Assembly: GCF_002777965.1 (NCBI RefSeq) | Contig: NZ_NGVR01000025.1 | Coordinates: forward strand, 1-64,000 | Direction: 5' to 3' | DNA from: Proteus columbae | Lineage (GTDB): Bacteria > Pseudomonadota > Gammaproteobacteria > Enterobacterales > Enterobacteriaceae | Length of the DNA: 64,000 nucleotides | In this document: piece after piece, positions 18,521 through 28,249 of the stretch | Numbering within the stretch: position 1 is the first letter of the stretch | Layout: the number at the start of each line of letters is the position of its first letter | Notes under the pieces: model-generated | Database searches by the model: none | Told to the model about the DNA's origin: nothing | The model's input: only the letters and a program-made list of their open reading frames with translations | Made by a program: the position numbers and the translations under genes

Positions 18521-18612
18521 AAGCGAAAAAATGATGAAATATTTATAGGAGGAGAGAAATTAGAATGGGAATGGTGTAATAAAATACACTTCAATACTTG
18601 AAATAGAGTGGA

Positions 18613-19953
18613 CTAATCATCCTCATCTTCGCGTTCTTTTAATGGGAAGTTAGCTCGAATTAATAATCCGCCTTTAACGCTATCATCAAGTTCAACATAG
18701 CCACCGTGGGCATCCATGATACGGCGAATAATGGATAATCCTAAACCCGCACCTGTTGAGCTGCGTGCTTGTTCACCTTGAACAAAAGGTTGGAAAAGGC
18801 GTTGTCTATCTTCTAGTGGAATGCCGGGGCCATCATCTTCAACTTGGAACCAAGCATATTCTTCATTTTTTCCACTTGAAACACTTATCCAGCCATTGCC
18901 ATAGCGAGTGGCATTTACAACCATATTGGCAAGTGCTCGTTTTACAGCAATAGGGTTAGCTGTGATATTAATGGGTTCAGGATGAAGATGCTCTTCACTA
19001 ATTTTTCCGGAATTAGATTCAGCTGAAATGACTTCTTGTAATAGATTATTCATATCACACAGTTCTAAAGACATTTCTTTACCAGTGCGCATATAGTCTA
19101 AGAATTGCCCAATAATAGCATCACAGTCTTCGATGTCTTTATTGATAGAATCTGCAAGGTAACTATCTTCGGGGCTCATCATTTCAGTTGCTAGACGAAT
19201 TCGCGTCAGTGGTGTACGTAAGTCATGGCTAACACCAGCCATAACCAGCGTTCTATCATTATCCAGTGAGCGAATTCCTGATGACATCTGGTTAAAGGCA
19301 CGAATAATTGAGCGCATTTCAGAAGAGCCAGATTCAGGAATAGGAGGAGGAATAACGCCTTTTCCGATGCGACGGGCAGCGTACTCGACTTCATTGAGTG
19401 GGCGATTTTGAAAACGGCTATAAAGCCAGAAAAAAGCGACAACGATAATAATAAAAATAATCGCTTGTCGGTAAACTGGCAGTAAGAAGTTTTGCCCTAA
19501 TTCAGTGAGTGGAACACGGATCCAAAGTGAGGGAGACATATGCGTATTAACCCATAACACAGGGTATTCTAGCGTATTTTCAATCCAGATCTCTGTTTTT
19601 CCTCCCAGATGTTCAGACATCTGCTCACTTAAGTCGTCATCGATTTTTGCCCAATGAAGCCCTTCTTCAACTGCGGCATCTTTATCAAAAAAAGAGATAC
19701 CGAGTTCGTTATAAATTTTATTGCGTAAAGCAGGAGAGATTTTAAGTGGGGTGCCATCAACTAAAATAAGCTCTTCAGGCATTAATGTGCGTATTTCATA
19801 CGCTAAAACTTTATTAAATTGCTGAAGGCTTGGCCCTACAATAAGGTGCTGCACAACGATATAACTGGCTATCAAGCTAAAAAAAAGTAGCGAGATAACC
19901 AGAAATAACGAGCGTGTCAGTTTATTGTGGGGTGAAAGCCTCAGCCTTCTCAT
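18613..19953 (-). CDS. envZ: EnvZ, osmosensing histidine kinase
   Basis: 446 residues. Two membrane helices (about 15-38 and 160-180) flank a periplasmic domain. A HAMP segment follows, then the DHp motif [20 protein letters not shown] with the phospho-accepting histidine near residue 240, and the ATP-binding N (NMVVNATRY), G1 (DDGPGIP) and G2 (GAGLGLSI) boxes. It phosphorylates and dephosphorylates OmpR to control porin genes. It overlaps ompR by four bases. In E. coli pck lies downstream; here pst follows instead. Confidence 0.97.
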   Translation of the reverse strand: MRRLRLSPHNKLTRSLFLVISLLFFSLIASYIVVQHLIVGPSLQQFNKVLAYEIRTLMPEELILVDGTPLKISPALRNKIYNELGISFFDKDAAVEEGLHWAKIDDDLSEQMSEHLGGKTEIWIENTLEYPVLWVNTHMSPSLWIRVPLTELGQNFLLPVYRQAIIFIIIVVAFFWLYSRFQNRPLNEVEYAARRIGKGVIPPPIPESGSSEMRSIIRAFNQMSSGIRSLDNDRTLVMAGVSHDLRTPLTRIRLATEMMSPEDSYLADSINKDIEDCDAIIGQFLDYMRTGKEMSLELCDMNNLLQEVISAESNSGKISEEHLHPEPINITANPIAVKRALANMVVNATRYGNGWISVSSGKNEEYAWFQVEDDGPGIPLEDRQRLFQPFVQGEQARSSTGAGLGLSIIRRIMDAHGGYVELDDSVKGGLLIRANFPLKEREDEDD

Positions 19954-20672
19954 TGAACGCTGGTTCCATCAGGAACGAAAACGTAACCAAGTCCCCAAAC
20001 TGTTTGAATATAGCGAGGATGTGTTGGATCCTCTTCAATCATGCGACGTAAACGTGAAATTTGGACATCGATTGAACGCTCCATTGCACTGTATTCACGA
20101 CCACGAGCAAGGCTCATTAATTTATCACGAGAAAGTGGTTCACGAGGGTGAGATACCAGTACTTTCAGTACAGCGAATTCACCACTTGTCAAAGGCATAT
20201 GCTCTTCTTCGTGGAACATTTCACGAGTACCAAGGTTTAGCTTGAACTTACCAAAAGAGATAATGGCGTTATCTTGTGAAGGAGCGCCCGGCAATTCATT
20301 TGCTTGACGACGAAGAACTGCGCGAATACGTGCCAGTAATTCTCTTGGATTGAAGGGTTTTGAGATGTAATCATCAGCACCGATTTCAAGTCCGACAATT
20401 CTATCAACCTCTTCCCCTTTTGCAGTAACCATAATAATAGGGATAGGGTTGTTTTGGCTTCTTAAGCGACGGCAAATAGATAAGCCATCTTCACCAGGAA
20501 GCATTAAATCGAGCACAATAAGATGGATAGATTCGCGAGTGAGCAGACGATCCATCTGATCAGCGTTTGCAGCAGTACGGATTTGAAAACCCTGCTCTGT
20601 CAAATAGCGCTCTAAGAGTGAACGCAGACGTAAATCATCATCCACGATTAGCACTTTATAACTTTCTTGCAT
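19950..20672 (-). CDS. ompR: OmpR, response regulator of porin genes
   Basis: 240 residues. Receiver domain with acidic pocket D11-D12-D13, phospho-acceptor D55 ([11 protein letters not shown]), the conserved T and K (VTAKGEEVD and [12 protein letters not shown]). The C-terminal winged helix matches OmpR/PhoB transcription factors ([29 protein letters not shown] region). It binds porin promoters when phosphorylated by EnvZ. First gene of the ompR-envZ pair. Confidence 0.98.
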   Translation of the reverse strand: MQESYKVLIVDDDLRLRSLLERYLTEQGFQIRTAANADQMDRLLTRESIHLIVLDLMLPGEDGLSICRRLRSQNNPIPIIMVTAKGEEVDRIVGLEIGADDYISKPFNPRELLARIRAVLRRQANELPGAPSQDNAIISFGKFKLNLGTREMFHEEEHMPLTSGEFAVLKVLVSHPREPLSRDKLMSLARGREYSAMERSIDVQISRLRRMIEEDPTHPRYIQTVWGLGYVFVPDGTSVQ

Positions 20673-20821
20673 TTTTTAAGCTCCCGAAGTGCAAATGCTT
20701 TTATTAGCGAATTCTATCATTGATAAGAATATTAAACCAAAACCAAAGAATAAATGTTAATAATTTATAGATAAAACTTGTTCATTAGCCCTAGCGAAGG
20801 GGATAAAACTATTTATTTATC

Positions 20822-21301
20822 TTATTCCGAATGATATTTGATAGATAATACGCAGTAATTAACTTCACCACCTGGTGTCTGCACGCTAATTTCATCATCA
20901 ACTTGCTTACCAATAAGCGCTCTGGCAACAGGAGAATCAATAGAAATCCACTGTTTTGCTGGATCAAATTCATCGGGACCTACAAGCCTAAAGGTTTTGA
21001 CATTTTCGTCATCATCTTCAAGCGTGACCCAAGCACCAAAATAGACTTTTCCTTCTTGGCGAGGATCTGGGTCAACGATTTTTAGTTCATCAAGACGTTT
21101 TGATAAAAAACGAACACGTCTATCAATTTCACGTAATCGCTTCTTTCCATAAATATATTCAGCATTTTCTGAACGGTCACCTTGAGCCGCTGCTTCTGAA
21201 ACCGATTGTGTGACACGAGGGCGCTCTTCTTTCCAAAGATATTTTAGCTCTTTGTCTAAGGCATACCAGCCATCACGAGTAATATAGTTACTTTTTGCCA
21301 T
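20822..21301 (-). CDS. greB: GreB, transcript cleavage factor
   Basis: 159 residues. N-terminal coiled coil with the acidic tip motif (AAQGDRSENAEYIYGKKRLR), followed by the C-terminal FKBP-like domain (ALIGKQVDDEISVQTPGGE). It inserts into the RNA polymerase secondary channel and stimulates cleavage of backtracked transcripts. It is divergent from tex and upstream of ompR on the same strand. In E. coli greB points the other way, with tex (yhgF) downstream, so this gene looks inverted. Confidence 0.96.
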   Translation of the reverse strand: MAKSNYITRDGWYALDKELKYLWKEERPRVTQSVSEAAAQGDRSENAEYIYGKKRLREIDRRVRFLSKRLDELKIVDPDPRQEGKVYFGAWVTLEDDDENVKTFRLVGPDEFDPAKQWISIDSPVARALIGKQVDDEISVQTPGGEVNYCVLSIKYHSE

Positions 21302-21434
21302 TACGAATAAAAACTATCATCAACATTGAATTTCATAAAGGTACTATAGCGTGAATGTTAAAATAATCTGTTAATTTCCTCATAATTGTCGAGCTAGATA
21401 GGAAATTTGCCAAATTTTTTTAATGCTCTGCGTG

Positions 21435-21440
21435 TATAAT
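21435..21440 (+). promoter_or_regulatory. Probable -10 box of tex
   Basis: A perfect TATAAT lies 43 bases upstream of the tex start in an A+T-rich spacer. I see no convincing -35 at the usual distance (TTGCCA at 21407 is too far). The divergent greB promoter must lie in the same 181-bp gap. Confidence 0.4.
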
Positions 21441-21482
21441 AGCCATCTTTTTTAACTATTCCTCTCGGTAGGTAAATATTTT

Positions 21483-23822
21483 ATGAATGAATCATTAAGC
21501 CGAATTATTGCAGATGAGCTCTCTGTTAAGCCCCAGCAAGTCCTTTCGGCTATAACGTTACTGGATGAAGGGAATACGGTGCCATTTGTTGCCCGTTATC
21601 GTAAAGAGGTCACAGGCGGATTAGATGATACGCAATTACGTCAATTAGAAACTCGCCTCGGTTACTTACGGGAACTCAACGATCGCCGCCAAACAATTTT
21701 AAAATCAATTGAAGAACAAGGGAAACTGACACCAGAACTGCGTTCTTCAATTAATGAAACTCAAAGTAAAACAGAACTTGAAGATCTCTATCTTCCTTAT
21801 AAGCCTAAGCGCCGTACTCGTGGTCAAATTGCGATTGAAAATGGATTAGAACCCTTAGCAGATTTACTGTGGAATGAACCACAAAATAATCCAGAAGAAG
21901 CAGCGGCTGCTTATATCAACACAGAAAAAGGTGTTGATGATACGAAAGCCGCTTTAGATGGTGCGCGTTATATTTTAATGGAGCGTTTTTCAGAAGATGC
22001 CGGATTATTGGCGAAAGTTCGTCAATATCTATGGAAAAATGCGCACCTTGTTGCCAAAGTGATTGAAGGTAAAGAAGCTGAAGGCGCGAAGTTTAGTGAT
22101 TATTTTGATCACCATGAGCCTATTGCTAATGTACCCTCTCACCGCGCATTAGCTATGTTTCGTGGTCGAAATGAAGGAGTTCTTCAATTATCGCTTAATC
22201 CCGACCCACAATTTGAAGAAGCACCGAAAGAGAGCTACGGTGAACAACTGGTTACAGAGCATTTAGGATTACGTTTAAATAATCAACCCGCAGATAGCTG
22301 GCGTAAAGCCGTTGTAAGCTGGACTTGGCGCATAAAAGTTTTAATGCATATTGAAACAGAACTCATGAGCCAATTACGAGAAAAAGCGGAAGAAGAAGCG
22401 ATTAATGTTTTTGCTCGTAACCTTAATGATCTATTGATGGCAGCACCTGCCGGCATGCGTGCCACAATGGGGCTTGATCCTGGTTTACGTACTGGTGTTA
22501 AAGTTGCGGTTGTTGATAGCACGGGTAAATTAATTGCCACAGATACAATTTATCCACATACAGGACAAGCAGATAAAGCGGCAGCAAGTGTAGCAGCGTT
22601 ATGTATTAAGCATAATGTTGAGTTGGTCGCGATTGGTAATGGTACGGCTTCTCGTGAAACAGAGCGCTTTTTTGCTGAAACAGTAAAACGCTATCCAGAA
22701 GTGAAAGCACAAAAAGTGATTGTTAGTGAAGCAGGGGCATCAGTGTATTCAGCATCAGAGCTTGCGGCTAATGAATTCCCTGATTTAGATGTTTCTATCC
22801 GTGGTGCGGTTTCTATCGCGCGTCGCTTACAAGATCCTCTGGCTGAACTTGTGAAAATTGATCCTAAATCAATTGGTGTTGGTCAATATCAGCATGATGT
22901 TAGCCAAACATTATTAGCAAGAAAACTTGATACTGTTGTTGAGGACTGTGTGAATGGCGTTGGTGTTGATTTAAATACAGCATCAGTACCGTTATTAACG
23001 CGTGTTGCAGGGCTTAGCCACTCTATTGCTCAAAATATTATTAGCTGGCGCGATGAAAACGGTCGTTTTGTTGATAGGAAACAGTTACTCAAAGTGGCAC
23101 GTTTAGGACCAAAAGCTTTTGAACAATGTGCTGGTTTCCTACGTATTCGAGATGGTAAAAACCCGCTTGATGCCTCAACGGTTCACCCTGAAGCATATCC
23201 TGTTGTTGAAAATATCCTGCAATCTACCCATCAAAAAATTGATGATTTAATGGGTAATAGCGCTTTAATTTCACAAGTGGATGCAAGAGCATTTATTACG
23301 GAGCAGTTTGGTCTGCCAACAATTAATGACATCTTAAAAGAGTTAGCAAAACCGGGGCGCGACCCACGTCCAGAGTTTAAAACAGCGACCTTTGCTGAAG
23401 GTGTTGAAACGATGAATGACTTAGTGAGTGGCATGATCCTTGAAGGAACTGTAACTAATGTGACTAATTTCGGTGCATTCGTTGATATTGGTGTACATCA
23501 AGATGGCTTGGTTCATATATCTTCTTTAGCAGATCGATTTATTGAAGATCCACATACTGTGGTGAAAACCGGAGATATTGTTAAAGTCAAAGTTCTTGAG
23601 GTTGATTTAGCTCGTAAGCGCATCGCACTGACTATGCGTTTAGATGAAGTCGCGGGTGATAGTGATAAAAAACCATCATCATCAAATACCACGAATTCTG
23701 CTAGAAATAACAAAGGGCAAAAACCAGCTCGTAATAACCGCCAGTCAATGAATAATGGTAATAATGCAGGCAATAGTGCAATGGGTGATGCTTTAGCCGC
23801 CGCATTTGGAAAAAAACGCTAA
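21483..23822 (+). CDS. tex: Tex (YhgF), RNA-binding transcription accessory protein
   Basis: 779 residues. Order of domains: N-terminal helical region, YqgF/RNase H-like core ([18 protein letters not shown] around 329-346), helix-hairpin-helix pair ([19 protein letters not shown] and [15 protein letters not shown]), and C-terminal S1 RNA-binding domain ([29 protein letters not shown]). A low-complexity asparagine-rich tail ends in AAFGKKR. Tex interacts with RNA polymerase and nucleic acids and influences toxin and stress gene expression. It has its own promoter and terminator. Confidence 0.97.
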   Translation: MNESLSRIIADELSVKPQQVLSAITLLDEGNTVPFVARYRKEVTGGLDDTQLRQLETRLGYLRELNDRRQTILKSIEEQGKLTPELRSSINETQSKTELEDLYLPYKPKRRTRGQIAIENGLEPLADLLWNEPQNNPEEAAAAYINTEKGVDDTKAALDGARYILMERFSEDAGLLAKVRQYLWKNAHLVAKVIEGKEAEGAKFSDYFDHHEPIANVPSHRALAMFRGRNEGVLQLSLNPDPQFEEAPKESYGEQLVTEHLGLRLNNQPADSWRKAVVSWTWRIKVLMHIETELMSQLREKAEEEAINVFARNLNDLLMAAPAGMRATMGLDPGLRTGVKVAVVDSTGKLIATDTIYPHTGQADKAAASVAALCIKHNVELVAIGNGTASRETERFFAETVKRYPEVKAQKVIVSEAGASVYSASELAANEFPDLDVSIRGAVSIARRLQDPLAELVKIDPKSIGVGQYQHDVSQTLLARKLDTVVEDCVNGVGVDLNTASVPLLTRVAGLSHSIAQNIISWRDENGRFVDRKQLLKVARLGPKAFEQCAGFLRIRDGKNPLDASTVHPEAYPVVENILQSTHQKIDDLMGNSALISQVDARAFITEQFGLPTINDILKELAKPGRDPRPEFKTATFAEGVETMNDLVSGMILEGTVTNVTNFGAFVDIGVHQDGLVHISSLADRFIEDPHTVVKTGDIVKVKVLEVDLARKRIALTMRLDEVAGDSDKKPSSSNTTNSARNNKGQKPARNNRQSMNNGNNAGNSAMGDALAAAFGKKR

Positions 23823-23874
23823 TAGTGTATTTATTGCCGCCGCATTCGTTGGTAAAAAGAACGAAAATCATGAG

Positions 23875-23904
23875 CGTGATATAGCCAATATTGGTTATAT
23901 CACG
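23875..23904 (+). terminator. Terminator of tex
   Basis: CGTGATATA at 23875-23883 pairs with TATATCACG at 23896-23904, inner CCA/TGG also pairs. GTTTTTTATG follows. It lies 53 bases past the stop. Confidence 0.9.
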
Positions 23905-24300
23905 TTTTTTATGACACATTATTTAGATGTTGTTTTAGATAAAGAACTTTATAAGAGCTAATTAAATAGCCAAGTAATATAAATTATCTTCCATTTTTTT
24001 ATAGGTTTAATTTTAAACTGACTTAAGGGATATTGAAAAAATAATAGATAAAGCATTCTCTATTTTATCTCTATATTTATTTGTTATTATTTTTATCATC
24101 CATCTTCTATTCTCCCTATCATCAATTGCCTTTATATTATCAAATAAGAGTTGATAGCCTTTTAACCTTATTATTATTGGGGTTTTAAGGGGGCTCCCAC
24201 GAGCTAAAACTGAAAAGCATTATTTCCGTTTATATCAACTCTACTTCAATTAATAGAATGAATATCTATGGGTTTATTTCACCTTTATTGGGTTATTAAT
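23905..24300. other. Non-coding spacer upstream of the lipoprotein operon
   Basis: About 400 A+T-rich bases between the tex terminator and the first lipoprotein ATG at 24301. A G+C-rich spot near 24190-24203 (GGGGGCTCCCACGAGC) stands out and may be part of a leader. I see no credible ORF. The promoter of the lipoprotein operon should be here, but I cannot place it. Confidence 0.6.
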
Positions 24301-24975
24301 ATGAATTTAAATAAATTATCGTTTGGTTTGATCATGATTTCTGCTTCATTACTAGCAGGGTGTGCATCAGAATCTTCACGCTCTTTAGAAGTGGCTAAAG
24401 TAGCAACCTATAACACAACTTATACAGGCGCTAAGAGCGCGATTTCTATCGGTAAGTTTGATAACCGTTCTAGTTATATGAATGGAATATTCTCTGATGG
24501 AGTTGATAGATTAGGAAATCAATCCAAAACTATTTTAATGACGCACTTACAACAAACAGGGCGTTTTAATGTATTAGATAGAGCTAATTTATCTGAATTA
24601 AAAGAAGAAGCCGGCATTAAAGGGCAAAGCCAACAATTGAAAGGCGCTACTTATGTGATCACTGGTGACGTGACAGAATTTGGCCGTAAAGAAGTCGGTG
24701 ATCGTCAATTATTCGGTATTTTAGGTCGCGGTAAAACACAAGTTGCTTACGCAAAAGTGAATTTAAACGTTGTGAATGTGAATACATCAGAAGTGGTGTT
24801 CTCATCCCAAGGTGCGGGTGAATACGAGCTTTCTAACCGTGAAATCATTGGATTTGGTGGAACAGCAAGCTATGACTCAACACTGAACGGTAAAGTGCTT
24901 GATTTAGCTATTCGTGAAGCGGTTAATAACTTAGTTGCAGGTATTGAGAGCAATGCTTGGCAGCCTTCAAAATAA
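24301..24975 (+). CDS. CsgG-family outer-membrane lipoprotein
   Basis: About 224 residues. ATG 24301 gives a lipoprotein signal peptide with lipobox LLAGC; the longer start at 24268 does not. The body is CsgG/LpoB-like: KSAISIGKFDNRSSYMNG at residues 53-70, then QQTGRFNVLDRANL and GATYVITGDVTEFGRKE. CsgG proteins form secretion channels, but other relatives (LpoB, GNA1163/1164-type) are periplasmic-facing lipoproteins. The two downstream genes identify it as the CsgG-like member of the conserved CsgG/DUF4810/GNA1162 triplet rather than a curli gene. Confidence 0.85.
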   Translation: MNLNKLSFGLIMISASLLAGCASESSRSLEVAKVATYNTTYTGAKSAISIGKFDNRSSYMNGIFSDGVDRLGNQSKTILMTHLQQTGRFNVLDRANLSELKEEAGIKGQSQQLKGATYVITGDVTEFGRKEVGDRQLFGILGRGKTQVAYAKVNLNVVNVNTSEVVFSSQGAGEYELSNREIIGFGGTASYDSTLNGKVLDLAIREAVNNLVAGIESNAWQPSK

Positions 24976-24998
24976 TGCACCTTTATAAGGATATAACG

Positions 24999-25352
24999 AT
25001 GTCTAAATCATTAATAAGCCTTATTTTTGGGGCATTATTACTGACGGGCTGTGCAAGTGGCCCTAAACCACTTTATAACTGGGATAGTTATCAACAAGTG
25101 GTATATCAGCACTATCAACAAAGTGAAAGTGATCCTCAAGCACAAATTGATGCATTGAAGAAAAGTATTGAGCTTTCTCGTGCTAAATCATTAGGTATTC
25201 CGCCAGGATTACATGCGCATTTAGGCATGTTGTATGGTGCGACGGGCGCGTTAGATTTAGCGATGGCAGAATTTAATGAAGAAAAAGTACTTTACCCTGA
25301 ATCAGCGGAATTTATGGATCGCCTGATGAAAAATAAAGGAATGCAAAAATGA
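24999..25352 (+). CDS. Small lipoprotein, DUF4810-like
   Basis: About 117 residues. ATG 24999 follows a TAAGGATA ribosome binding site and gives lipobox LLTGC. The rest has YNWDSYQQVVYQHYQ then a helical TPR-like pair (PPGLHAHLGMLYGATGALDLAMAEFNEEK) and ends ESAEFMDRLMKNKGMQK. This matches the DUF4810 family found between CsgG-like and GNA1162-like lipoproteins. It overlaps the next start by four bases. Confidence 0.8.
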   Translation: MSKSLISLIFGALLLTGCASGPKPLYNWDSYQQVVYQHYQQSESDPQAQIDALKKSIELSRAKSLGIPPGLHAHLGMLYGATGALDLAMAEFNEEKVLYPESAEFMDRLMKNKGMQK

Positions 25353-26005
25353 GTCGCTTATTCACTTTAATTTGCTTGGCTTTTGCGTTGGTATTAACGG
25401 GGTGCGCCCAGCCTGTTAAAACAGATTACACTGCATTTAAACAGAGTAAACCAAAAAGCATTTTAGTCTTAGTGCCTCAAAACCACACAACGGAAGTTGG
25501 AGCAGGGCACAGTTTCTTATCTCAAGTGACATATCCTTTGGCAGAAGCGGGATATTATGTTTTCCCAGTTGCTGTCGTTGAAGAGACATTTAAGCACAAT
25601 GGTTTATCCATGGCTGGGGATATTCATGCAGTAAGTCCTAATAAGCTACGTGAAATCTTTGGTGCTGATGCTGTTTTATACTTAGATATCACAGAGTTTG
25701 GAACGTCATATCAAATTATTTCTAGTGATACGCGAGTTACTGTTACTGCTAAACTTGTTGACCTTCGTAATGGTGGCTTGTTGTGGAGTAGTTCTGCAAC
25801 GGCATCAAGTACCGAAACAGATGGTTCATCAGGTAGTTTAGTTGGGATGTTGGTTTCAGCTGTTGTGAATCAAATTGTGAATACAGTATCAGACAAAAGC
25901 TACCAAATTGCAGGCATAACAAGTGTACGTTTACTTTCAGCAGGAAATGCGAACGGTATTCTATATGGCCCTCGTTCTCCTAGTTATGGTAAAGATGCAA
26001 AATAA
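25349..26005 (+). CDS. GNA1162/DUF799-family lipoprotein
   Basis: 218 residues. Signal peptide with lipobox VLTGC. Core: KPKSILVLVPQNHTTEV, then LSQVTYPLAEAGYYVFPVAVVEETFKHNGL, DAVLYLDITEFGTSYQI and the glycine/serine-rich SSSATASSTETDGSSGSL. These match the meningococcal vaccine antigen GNA1162 family (DUF799). Known structures of the family suggest an outer-membrane-associated assembly with the CsgG- and DUF4810-type partners; the role of the complex is unsettled. Start overlaps the upstream stop (ATGA). Confidence 0.85.
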   Translation: MSRLFTLICLAFALVLTGCAQPVKTDYTAFKQSKPKSILVLVPQNHTTEVGAGHSFLSQVTYPLAEAGYYVFPVAVVEETFKHNGLSMAGDIHAVSPNKLREIFGADAVLYLDITEFGTSYQIISSDTRVTVTAKLVDLRNGGLLWSSSATASSTETDGSSGSLVGMLVSAVVNQIVNTVSDKSYQIAGITSVRLLSAGNANGILYGPRSPSYGKDAK

Positions 26006-26035
26006 GCAAATGCAATAAATAAGCATAATAATGAA

Positions 26036-26073
26036 AAGGTTCTGTTTAATTAGTTTAAAATAAGCAGAGCCTT
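26036..26073 (+). terminator. Terminator of the lipoprotein operon
   Basis: AAGGTTCTGTTTA (26036-26048) pairs, allowing G-U, with TAAGCAGAGCCTT (26061-26073), followed by ATTTTATTT. It lies 30 bases after the stop. Confidence 0.75.
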
Positions 26074-26856
26074 ATTTTATTTACAGATAATAATTATTCT
26101 TATTTGATGTTGAGTAATACTATCTATATTCATCACAGAGTAAATATGAAATAGAGAGTAAATAAAAAAGAGGAGTTGTTATTGAAAAGATAAACCATCC
26201 TTGGTTGCTAGTCCGTTTCCTTCCGTGGTTAATAATCCATAATTCGGGTATATAAAAGAGACTGATTAAATAAGAGAAACGTCAAAGAGAATAAGATAAG
26301 GTATGGGGGATGCTATCTTTCCTTGTAATATAGCGACCTTTATTCTTTAAATAGTCCTCAAATTTAAATCAAAACACGACTTAGTTGGATATTAATCAAT
26401 GTTTGTCTCTAGGATATGTAATATTATAATTTAGGTAAAGATATAATTGTTACTATTATTGTAATCATCGAATTAAGAAGGAATAAAAAAATAATAAAAC
26501 TAATATAACGAGATATTTAATTAATTTAAATCGTATTTTGAGTAATATATCGTTTTAAACTCGGCGTAAAAGTGTTCTTCTAATATTTCACGATGAATTA
26601 AAACTACTAACATATTGAATAAACTTAATTTATTCATGAATATCTTTAATGGATAAGACTATTTTTACATAATGTGATTTACATCACGCCATATATTTGA
26701 GTGTTATCGCCTATCAATAAAAAGATAAGGATTTATACGATACCTCTTTCGATCATATTCAGTTCCCGATTTATTGGTTACACTATTCTTTCAGATATTC
26801 ATAATGTCTGTTTGCTGGTATGAAATATCAGCGGTTCACTTTTGGAAGGTAGAGGC
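26074..26856. other. Long non-coding region upstream of hemN
   Basis: Nearly 800 very A+T-rich bases with no convincing gene. It contains a strong CRP-like site at 26673-26688. On the minus strand about 26195-26240 has several GGA triplets, one in a hairpin loop (AACC-AAGGAT-GGTT), faintly like CsrA-binding RNAs. An unannotated small RNA is possible but unproven. In E. coli yihI lies immediately upstream of hemN and csrC lies beyond it; yihI is elsewhere here. Confidence 0.5.
26673..26688. promoter_or_regulatory. CRP-like site upstream of hemN
   Basis: TGTGATTTACATCACG matches the CRP core TGTGA-N6-TCACA at nine of ten half-site positions. Its centre is about 42 bases before a possible start downstream of TATCAAT (26712-26718), the class II distance. 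It lies 170 bases before hemN. FNR sites, expected for an anaerobic enzyme, were not seen. Confidence 0.65.
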
Positions 26857-28230
26857 ATGTCAGAACAAACAATTATTTGGGATCTTGACCTGATCCATAA
26901 GTATAACTATTCAGGTCCTCGCTATACATCATACCCAACAGCATTAGAGTTTAATCAGCAATATGGCGATGATGATTTTATCAAAGCGACTCAACGCTAT
27001 CTTGAGCGCCCTTTATCGCTTTATATTCATATTCCTTTCTGCCATAAGCTTTGCTATTTCTGCGGCTGTAATAAAATTATTACGCGCCATAAACATAAAG
27101 CAGATGAATATCTTGATGTTTTAGAAAAAGAAATTATTAACAGAGCACGCTATTTTAAAGACAGAAAAGTGACTCAAATGCATTGGGGTGGGGGGACACC
27201 TACTTTTCTGGATAAGCAACAAATTAGCCGATTGGTTTCGCTATTACGTCACCATTTTCATTTTGTTGATAATGCAGAACTCTCTATTGAAATTGATCCT
27301 CGTGAAATTGAGTTAGATGTTATCGACCATCTACGTCATGAAGGATTTAATCGCCTGAGTATGGGGGTGCAAGATTTCAATAAAGAAGTGCAGCAAAAAG
27401 TAAATCGTGAGCAAGATGAAGCGTTTATTTTTGCATTGGTAGAGCGTGCGCGTGACGTGGGTTTTCACTCCACCAGCATTGACTTAATTTATGGTTTACC
27501 TAAGCAAACTAAAGAGAGTTTTGCCTTTACATTAAAACGCGTTATTGAATTATCACCAGATAGATTGAGTGTTTTCAATTATGCGCACTTACCTAATTTA
27601 TTTGCGGCTCAGCGTAAAATTAAAGATGAAGATCTCCCTTTAGCAGAAGAAAAGTTAGAAATATTACAAGAGACAATTTCTACCCTGACAACAAACGGTT
27701 ATCAGTTTATTGGTATGGATCACTTTGCTAAACCTGATGATGAATTAGCGGTTGCTCAGCGTAAAGGTATTTTACACCGTAATTTCCAAGGCTATACCAC
27801 TCATGAAGAGTGTGATTTATTAGGCATGGGAGTTTCTGCAATAAGTATGTTAGGCGATAACTATGCGCAAAATGAAAAAGTATTGAAAGAGTACTATGCG
27901 CGAGTTAATAGCGAAGGAAATGCACTATGGCGAGGTTTATCTCTGACTAATGATGATTGTATTCGCCGTGATGTGATTAAGACCTTAATTTGTAATTTTA
28001 GTCTGCGTTTTTCTGATATTGAAAAAATGCACAATATCGCCTTCCATGACTATTTTAAAGAAGATCTAGAATTACTTGTGCCAATGAAGGATGACGGTTT
28101 AGTTGAAATAACAGTAGACGGCATTCAAGTTACGCCACGAGGACGTTTGCTTATTCGCAATATTTGTATGTGTTTTGATACCTATTTACGAAATCAAATG
28201 CGTCAACGTCAATTCTCGCGTGTAATTTAA
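26857..28230 (+). CDS. hemN: HemN, oxygen-independent coproporphyrinogen III oxidase
   Basis: 457 residues from ATG 26857, preceded by GGAAGGTAGAGG; this equals E. coli HemN in length, so the 26842 start is dismissed. Radical SAM cluster motif CHKLCYFCGC near residues 62-71, and PREIELD and LLGMGVSAI segments are conserved. It decarboxylates coproporphyrinogen III without oxygen for haem synthesis. It ends 19 bases from the convergent glnG stop with no terminator in between. Confidence 0.98.
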   Translation: MSEQTIIWDLDLIHKYNYSGPRYTSYPTALEFNQQYGDDDFIKATQRYLERPLSLYIHIPFCHKLCYFCGCNKIITRHKHKADEYLDVLEKEIINRARYFKDRKVTQMHWGGGTPTFLDKQQISRLVSLLRHHFHFVDNAELSIEIDPREIELDVIDHLRHEGFNRLSMGVQDFNKEVQQKVNREQDEAFIFALVERARDVGFHSTSIDLIYGLPKQTKESFAFTLKRVIELSPDRLSVFNYAHLPNLFAAQRKIKDEDLPLAEEKLEILQETISTLTTNGYQFIGMDHFAKPDDELAVAQRKGILHRNFQGYTTHEECDLLGMGVSAISMLGDNYAQNEKVLKEYYARVNSEGNALWRGLSLTNDDCIRRDVIKTLICNFSLRFSDIEKMHNIAFHDYFKEDLELLVPMKDDGLVEITVDGIQVTPRGRLLIRNICMCFDTYLRNQMRQRQFSRVI

Positions 28231-28249
28231 TGGATGATGGGGTGGAGGA

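Noticed and set aside
24301-24975. Curli export channel csgG
   Set aside because: The family resemblance is real, but no csgEF, csgBA or csgD is nearby and the two following genes identify a different lipoprotein triplet.
26195-26340. CsrB/CsrC-like sRNA on the minus strand upstream of hemN
   Set aside because: Several GGA triplets and one GGA hairpin are present, but too few for the family, on the opposite strand from the expected csrC, and no terminator is seen. Kept only as a remark in the gap entry.
28231-28249. Terminator between hemN and glnG
   Set aside because: The 19-base gap between the convergent stops contains no inverted repeat.
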